This document shows positions 61,909 through 64,000 of a stretch of 64,000 nucleotides of DNA, piece after piece. This DNA is from Rhodococcus sp. OK302. Lineage in GTDB: Bacteria; Actinomycetota; Actinomycetes; Mycobacteriales; Mycobacteriaceae. Each line of letters starts with the position of its first letter. Within the stretch, counting starts at the first letter, position 1. Location of the stretch: assembly GCF_002245895.1 (NCBI RefSeq), contig NZ_NPJZ01000001.1, positions 2,454,501 to 2,518,500 of the forward strand. Direction: 5' to 3'. The position numbers were made by a program, and so were the translations under genes. Under the pieces are notes generated by a model. It did not search any database and was not told the origin of the DNA. It was given only the letters and a program-made list of their open reading frames with translations.

Positions 61909-64000
61909 TTGGCAGTCTCTAGCCAGACCAAGGCAGTTTCCGGAATCCCCGGAGCCCCGAAGAGGGTTTCGTTCGCGAAAGTTCGCGAACCCCTCGATGT
62001 TCCCGGGCTTCTTGATGTTCAAACCGATTCGTTCGAGTGGTTGATCGGCGCGCAGAGTTGGCGCGAACGAGCAGCAGCTCTCGGCGACAATGCAGTGTCC
62101 GGCGGTCTCGAAGACATCCTCGCGGAGCTTTCTCCGATCGAGGATTTCTCCGGCTCTATGTCACTCTCCTTCTCTGATCCTCGATTCGACGAGGTCAAGG
62201 CCTCGACGGACGAGTGCAAAGACAAGGACATGACCTACGCGGCGCCTTTGTTCGTCACCGCGGAGTTCATCAACAACAACACTGGTGAGATCAAGAGCCA
62301 GACGGTCTTCATGGGTGATTTCCCGATGATGACCCCTAAGGGCACCTTCATCATCAACGGCACGGAGCGCGTGGTCGTCTCGCAGCTCGTGCGTTCTCCC
62401 GGTGTGTACTTCGACGTGAGCGTCGACAAGAGCACCGAGAAGGATCTGCACAGCGTCAAGGTGATCCCGGGTCGTGGCGCATGGCTCGAATTCGACGTCG
62501 ACAAGCGTGACACCGTTGGTGTCCGTATCGACCGTAAGCGTCGCCAGCCCGTTACCGTCCTGCTCAAGGCACTCGGCTGGACCACGGAGCAGATCACGGA
62601 GCGCTTCGGCTTCTCCGAGATCCTCATGGCCACGCTGGAGAAGGACAACACCGCCGGCACCGATGAGGCGTTGCTCGATATCTACCGCAAGCTGCGTCCG
62701 GGCGAGCCCCCCACCAAGGAGAGCGCGCAGACTCTGCTGGAGAACTTGTTCTTCAAGGACAAGCGTTACGACCTCGCTCGCGTGGGTCGTTACAAGATCA
62801 ACAAGAAGCTGGGCCTGAACGCTGGTCAGCCGATCGTTGCATCGACGCTCACCGAAGAAGACATCGTCGCGACAGTCGAGTACCTCGTGCGTTTGCACGC
62901 TGGCGACCTGTCGATGACGGCTCCGGACGGCGTCGAGGTTCCCGTCGAGGTCGACGACATCGACCACTTCGGCAACCGTCGTCTGCGTACCGTCGGCGAG
63001 CTCATCCAGAACCAGATCCGCGTGGGCCTGTCCCGCATGGAGCGCGTGGTTCGTGAGCGCATGACCACGCAGGACGTCGAGGCAATCACGCCTCAGACAC
63101 TGATCAACATCCGCCCGGTCGTCGCTGCGATCAAGGAGTTCTTCGGAACGTCCCAGCTGTCGCAGTTCATGGACCAGAACAACCCGCTGTCGGGGCTGAC
63201 GCACAAGCGTCGTCTGTCCGCCCTCGGCCCGGGTGGTCTGTCCCGTGAGCGCGCCGGCCTCGAGGTTCGCGACGTTCACCCGTCGCACTACGGCCGCATG
63301 TGCCCGATCGAGACTCCGGAAGGCCCGAACATCGGCCTGATCGGTTCTCTGTCGGTGTACGCACGAGTCAACCCGTTCGGGTTCATCGAGACGCCGTACC
63401 GCCAGGTTGTCGACGGACAGGTCACCGACGTCGTCGATTACCTGACTGCCGACGAAGAGGACCGTCACGTCGTCGCTCAGGCCAACTCGGCCATCGACCG
63501 TGAAGGCCGCTTCACCGACGCGAAGATCCTTGTCCGTCGTAAGGGTGGCGAGGTCGAGTTCGTCTCGTCCACCGACATCGACTACATGGACGTTTCGCCG
63601 CGCCAGATGGTGTCCGTCGCTACCGCGATGATTCCGTTCCTCGAGCACGACGATGCAAACCGTGCCCTGATGGGCGCGAACATGCAGCGTCAGGCTGTCC
63701 CGCTGGTTCGCAGCGAGGCTCCTCTCGTAGGTACCGGTATGGAGCTGCGTGCAGCTGTGGATGCCGGCGACGTCATCATCACCGAGAAGACGGGCGTGGT
63801 GGAGGAAATCTCCGCTGACTTCGTCACGGTTATGGCTGACGACGGAAGTCGCAAGACGTACCGGATGCGTAAGTTCGCTCGCTCCAACCAGGGCACCTGC
63901 GCCAACCAGCGTCCGATCGTGGACGAGGGACAGCGCGTCGAAGCCGGCCAGGTTCTGGCCGACGGTCCTTGCACGGAGAACGGCGAGATGGCGCTGGGCA
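61909..64000 (+). CDS. rpoB: DNA-directed RNA polymerase subunit beta (5' part; runs off window)
   Basis: 697 codons from a TTG start at 61909 ([20 protein letters not shown]), with GGAAGGA 5 bp upstream; the stop is beyond the window. The N-terminus, the lobes and fork follow the mycobacterial protein closely ([40 protein letters not shown]). The rifampicin-resistance region, about residues 413-440, reads [19 protein letters not shown] then [12 protein letters not shown], with the wild-type Asp, His and Ser at the three main resistance positions. A rifampicin-sensitive polymerase is expected. It catalyses RNA synthesis with rpoC. Confidence 0.98.
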   Translation, partial: MAVSSQTKAVSGIPGAPKRVSFAKVREPLDVPGLLDVQTDSFEWLIGAQSWRERAAALGDNAVSGGLEDILAELSPIEDFSGSMSLSFSDPRFDEVKASTDECKDKDMTYAAPLFVTAEFINNNTGEIKSQTVFMGDFPMMTPKGTFIINGTERVVVSQLVRSPGVYFDVSVDKSTEKDLHSVKVIPGRGAWLEFDVDKRDTVGVRIDRKRRQPVTVLLKALGWTTEQITERFGFSEILMATLEKDNTAGTDEALLDIYRKLRPGEPPTKESAQTLLENLFFKDKRYDLARVGRYKINKKLGLNAGQPIVASTLTEEDIVATVEYLVRLHAGDLSMTAPDGVEVPVEVDDIDHFGNRRLRTVGELIQNQIRVGLSRMERVVRERMTTQDVEAITPQTLINIRPVVAAIKEFFGTSQLSQFMDQNNPLSGLTHKRRLSALGPGGLSRERAGLEVRDVHPSHYGRMCPIETPEGPNIGLIGSLSVYARVNPFGFIETPYRQVVDGQVTDVVDYLTADEEDRHVVAQANSAIDREGRFTDAKILVRRKGGEVEFVSSTDIDYMDVSPRQMVSVATAMIPFLEHDDANRALMGANMQRQAVPLVRSEAPLVGTGMELRAAVDAGDVIITEKTGVVEEISADFVTVMADDGSRKTYRMRKFARSNQGTCANQRPIVDEGQRVEAGQVLADGPCTENGEMALG

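Noticed and set aside
62161..63648. 495-codon open frame on the minus strand inside rpoB
   Set aside because: It is the antisense shadow of a strongly conserved gene; the product is His/Val/Asp/Leu-rich with no motifs, as expected from GC-rich third positions.

Overview
The window is chromosomal DNA from a high-GC actinobacterium of the mycolic-acid group, most likely Rhodococcus, probably close to R. erythropolis/R. qingshengii. This rests on four things: frequent GTG/TTG starts, the gene order menD - DUF3592 - mgtA - menG / menJ - polyprenyl synthase - htpX (as in Mycobacterium tuberculosis), the mycolate dehydratase genes hadAB between tRNA genes, and a complete mce operon. The genus is inferred from protein resemblance and gene order; no database search was run. 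I see no prophage, insertion sequence, CRISPR array or replication origin. Almost everything is core genome.

Layout. 1-530: the N-terminus of an acyl-CoA oxidase/dehydrogenase and a small lipoprotein. 637-6736: a heme and cytochrome c block (hemL, a histidine phosphatase, a ResA-type thioredoxin, CcdA, ResB, CcsB), with tightly spaced or overlapping genes. 6911-12163: an EspI-like MinD/ParA ATPase, small membrane proteins, a BldC-type regulator, a Cds1-like PLP enzyme, a PlsC-type acyltransferase and a YvlD-like membrane protein. 12164-18128: menA, a 1074-residue SARP-NB-ARC-TPR regulator and a DrrAB-type exporter. 18465-23175: a branched-chain amino acid type ABC transporter in which two permeases and one ATPase are fused. 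23261-24120: two orphan genes. 24383-31461: the first menaquinone block (menE, two DUF3349 genes, pitA with a small membrane partner, a VOC protein, menB, a hotdog thioesterase, menC, a DUF6918-like gene). 31512-33015: iron/flavin genes. 33071-39480: the second menaquinone block (menD to the polyprenyl synthase). 39600-41032: htpX and yajQ. 41257-49537: tRNA-Tyr/Thr/Met/Trp, rpmG, hadAB, secE, nusG, rplK, rplA, an MFS exporter, rplJ and rplL. 49795-61451: mkl (mceG), yrbEAB, mceABCDEF and two Mce-associated proteins. 61909-64000: the 5' two thirds of rpoB.

How it fits together. Heme synthesis, cytochrome c maturation and nearly all of menaquinone synthesis lie within 40 kb, so much of the aerobic respiratory chain's cofactor supply is clustered. 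The cell-envelope theme (HadAB, MgtA, the PlsC-type protein, Mce lipid import) fits a mycolate-bearing cell wall. The translation/transcription genes run into the mce operon and then rpoB.

The most interesting new observation is regulatory. Four CTTGC repeats with 11, 11 and 10 bp spacing lie just upstream of the DrrAB exporter. This is the type of operator used by SARP regulators, and a SARP-type regulator is encoded next door. A related TTGCAC/GTGCAA palindrome lies between menA and the regulator gene. Other points are an IdeR/DtxR-like box before a siderophore-interacting protein, a KstR-like palindrome between menB and a hotdog thioesterase that could be the missing MenI, and a structured interval between tRNA genes with a 3 x 15-nt repeat and a possible 69-codon ORF.
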